The translations under genes and the position numbers were made by a program. The notes beneath the pieces were generated by a model. The model did no database searches, was not told where the DNA came from, and saw only the letters and a list, made by a program, of their open reading frames with translations. Shown one piece after another: positions 6,161-6,940 of a stretch of 6,940 nt of DNA (position 1 is its first letter; each line of letters begins with the position of its first letter). The stretch lies in contig JAPPPH010000491.1 of the NCBI GenBank assembly GCA_028817635.1, positions 1 through 6,940 on the forward strand, read 5' to 3'. The DNA comes from Verrucomicrobiales bacterium. Its GTDB lineage: Bacteria > Verrucomicrobiota > Verrucomicrobiia > Limisphaerales > UBA1096.

Positions 6161-6814
6161 ATGTCCTGCCGGGAGCAACCAACGCGGCTTCATCTGGTTC
6201 GCCACGGGGAGGTGGCGGAGGAGTATCATCAAGTTTTCGGTGGCCGGATTGACATGGAACTGTCGCCGCTCGGCCATCGACAGGCCAAGCGCTTGGCCAA
6301 GTTCCTTGATGATCGCCCGTTCGATCGAATCTATCGCAGCCCCATGGTACGCGTGCGACAGACGGCTGAGCCGTTGCTGGATGCGCTTGGCCAAGCGGCG
6401 GTGGTGATTGACGATTTAAGGGAAGTCGATTTCGGGGTTTGGACCGGCTACAAGTGGTACGAAATTGAGGAGAAGTTCGGTATGGCCGCCATCGACTGGC
6501 TTGTGCACCTGCAAAACGGAGACGTGCCGGAGGCCGAGCCGATGGACGTCTACGAGTCGCGCATCAAGCGGAGTCTCGATCGAATCCTGAGCGAAGGGGA
6601 GGGCGACGACGTGCTGGTTTTCTGCCACGGCGGCGTCATTCGAATGCTGCTGGCGCTCCTGTTGAAGGAGCCGTTCTCGACGATGGATCGGTTCGAGGTG
6701 GACTACGCCAGCCTATCGGTGGCGGAGATTCGTGGTGATCGGGTCGAGTTGACGCTGCACAACTTCGCCCCATGGCAGTGGCTGGGGCTGGGCGAGGAGC
6801 CTTCGGAGGATTGA
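6161..6814 (+). CDS. Histidine phosphatase family protein (phosphoglycerate-mutase-like, 217 aa)
   Basis: This is a branch-1 histidine phosphatase, a cytoplasmic phosphomonoesterase or mutase that works through a phosphohistidine. The catalytic motif LVRHGE at 12-17 places the nucleophile at H15 with R14. The SPMVRVRQTAE segment at 60-70 is the usual phosphate-pocket region, the proton donor is likely E88 in LREVDFGVWTG, and the second histidine is H156 in FCHGGVIR. There is no signal peptide or membrane segment. Relatives include alpha-ribazole phosphatase (CobC), cofactor-dependent or broad-specificity PGM-like phosphatases and sugar phosphatases; the sequence alone does not decide the substrate, and no cobalamin gene is nearby. 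ATG 6161 starts 5 bases after the rph stop without a clear ribosome-binding site, so translation may be coupled to rph. Its coding sequence holds two strong copies of the window's palindrome, at 6283-6303 and 6384-6397. It ends 3 bases before the convergent sulfatase stop. Confidence 0.92.
   Translation: MSCREQPTRLHLVRHGEVAEEYHQVFGGRIDMELSPLGHRQAKRLAKFLDDRPFDRIYRSPMVRVRQTAEPLLDALGQAAVVIDDLREVDFGVWTGYKWYEIEEKFGMAAIDWLVHLQNGDVPEAEPMDVYESRIKRSLDRILSEGEGDDVLVFCHGGVIRMLLALLLKEPFSTMDRFEVDYASLSVAEIRGDRVELTLHNFAPWQWLGLGEEPSED
6283..6303. repeat. Compound palindrome copy within the phosphatase gene
   Basis: GGCCAAGCGCTTGGCC at 6283-6298 is a perfect 16-base palindrome. It overlaps CGCTTGGCCAAG at 6290-6301, giving a compound site like the one at 1639-1657. 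It is read as QAKRLAK in the phosphatase frame. Confidence 0.85.
6384..6397. repeat. Palindrome copy 4 within the phosphatase gene
   Basis: A perfect CGCTTGGCCAAGCG in the phosphatase gene, coding for part of DALGQAAV. This is a different reading frame from the LAK-coding copies, so the repeat is conserved as DNA and not as a peptide. Confidence 0.9.
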
Positions 6815-6817
6815 CGC

Positions 6818-6940
6818 TCAGGGCCGGCTGCGGCCATCGTTGATGATCTTCTGCAAACCGGCCTTCATCCGGTTGAACACCTTCGGGTGTTTTTTTGAGA
6901 CAACGACTTTTTCCTCCACGTCCTTGCTCAGGTCGAACAG
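6818..6940 (-). CDS. Probable sulfatase, C-terminal 40 residues only (5' part outside window)
   Basis: The minus strand is open from the right edge to a TGA at 6818-6820 and encodes 40 residues. They begin LFDLSKDVEEK, continue with a KKHPKVFNRMK segment and end INDGRSRP. The order LFDLSKD, then E-K, then HP and a basic helix ending in NDGRS is the usual tail of arylsulfatase/formylglycine-dependent sulfatases, where the family often reads LYDLSKDPGEK. No catalytic region (CxPSR type) is in view, so this rests only on the tail. If right, the full protein would hydrolyse sulfate esters, often from polysaccharides, and would usually be exported; its N-terminus cannot be checked here. It is convergent with the phosphatase gene, with a 3-base gap. 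A short C-terminal match could mislead, but this motif order is distinctive. Confidence 0.75.
   Translation of the reverse strand: MFDLSKDVEEKVVVSKKHPKVFNRMKAGLQKIINDGRSRP

Overview
The window carries seven protein-coding genes, two of them cut by the window edges, packed with very short gaps. No tRNA, rRNA, CRISPR array or insertion sequence was seen. The sequence is moderately GC-rich (by eye, well above 50%). Most starts lack a clear Shine-Dalgarno motif. The gene mix (large SNF2 helicase, sugar-acid dehydratase, sulfatase, SDR and zinc-dependent dehydrogenases) is typical of environmental heterotrophs and fits the Planctomycetota/Verrucomicrobiota group best. That placement is an inference from gene content only; no marker gene fixes it.

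Layout: (1) 3-1637 (+), the C-terminal helicase part of a bacterial SNF2-family ATPase, cut at its 5' end. (2) 1667-5369, a sugar-oxidation cassette: a zinc-dependent medium-chain dehydrogenase (+), a convergent short-chain dehydrogenase (-), and, divergent from it, a dehydratase (+) of the IlvD/Edd family that closely matches the D-xylonate dehydratase type (xylD). (3) 5403-6814 (+), RNase PH (rph) followed after 5 bases by a histidine-phosphatase (phosphoglycerate-mutase-like) gene. (4) 6818-6940 (-), the last 40 residues of a probable sulfatase.

Function: the dehydratase turns a sugar acid such as D-xylonate into a 2-keto-3-deoxy acid. The two dehydrogenases are plausible partners, either oxidising the sugar to the acid or lactone, or oxidising the 2-keto-3-deoxy acid further. 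No lactonase, aldolase, transporter or regulator lies in the window, so the pathway cannot be closed here. rph belongs to tRNA 3'-end processing and is unrelated to sugar use.

The most striking feature is not a gene. A perfect palindrome, CGCTTGGCCAAGCG, occurs four times exactly, once with one mismatch, and as its 10-base core CTTGGCCAAG eight times in under 7 kb. It lies in every intergenic gap from the SNF2 gene to xylD (two copies in the xylD/SDR divergent promoter region, 42 bases apart) and also inside coding sequence in more than one reading frame. It behaves like a highly iterated palindrome or a protein-binding site family and is the best candidate here for something undescribed.
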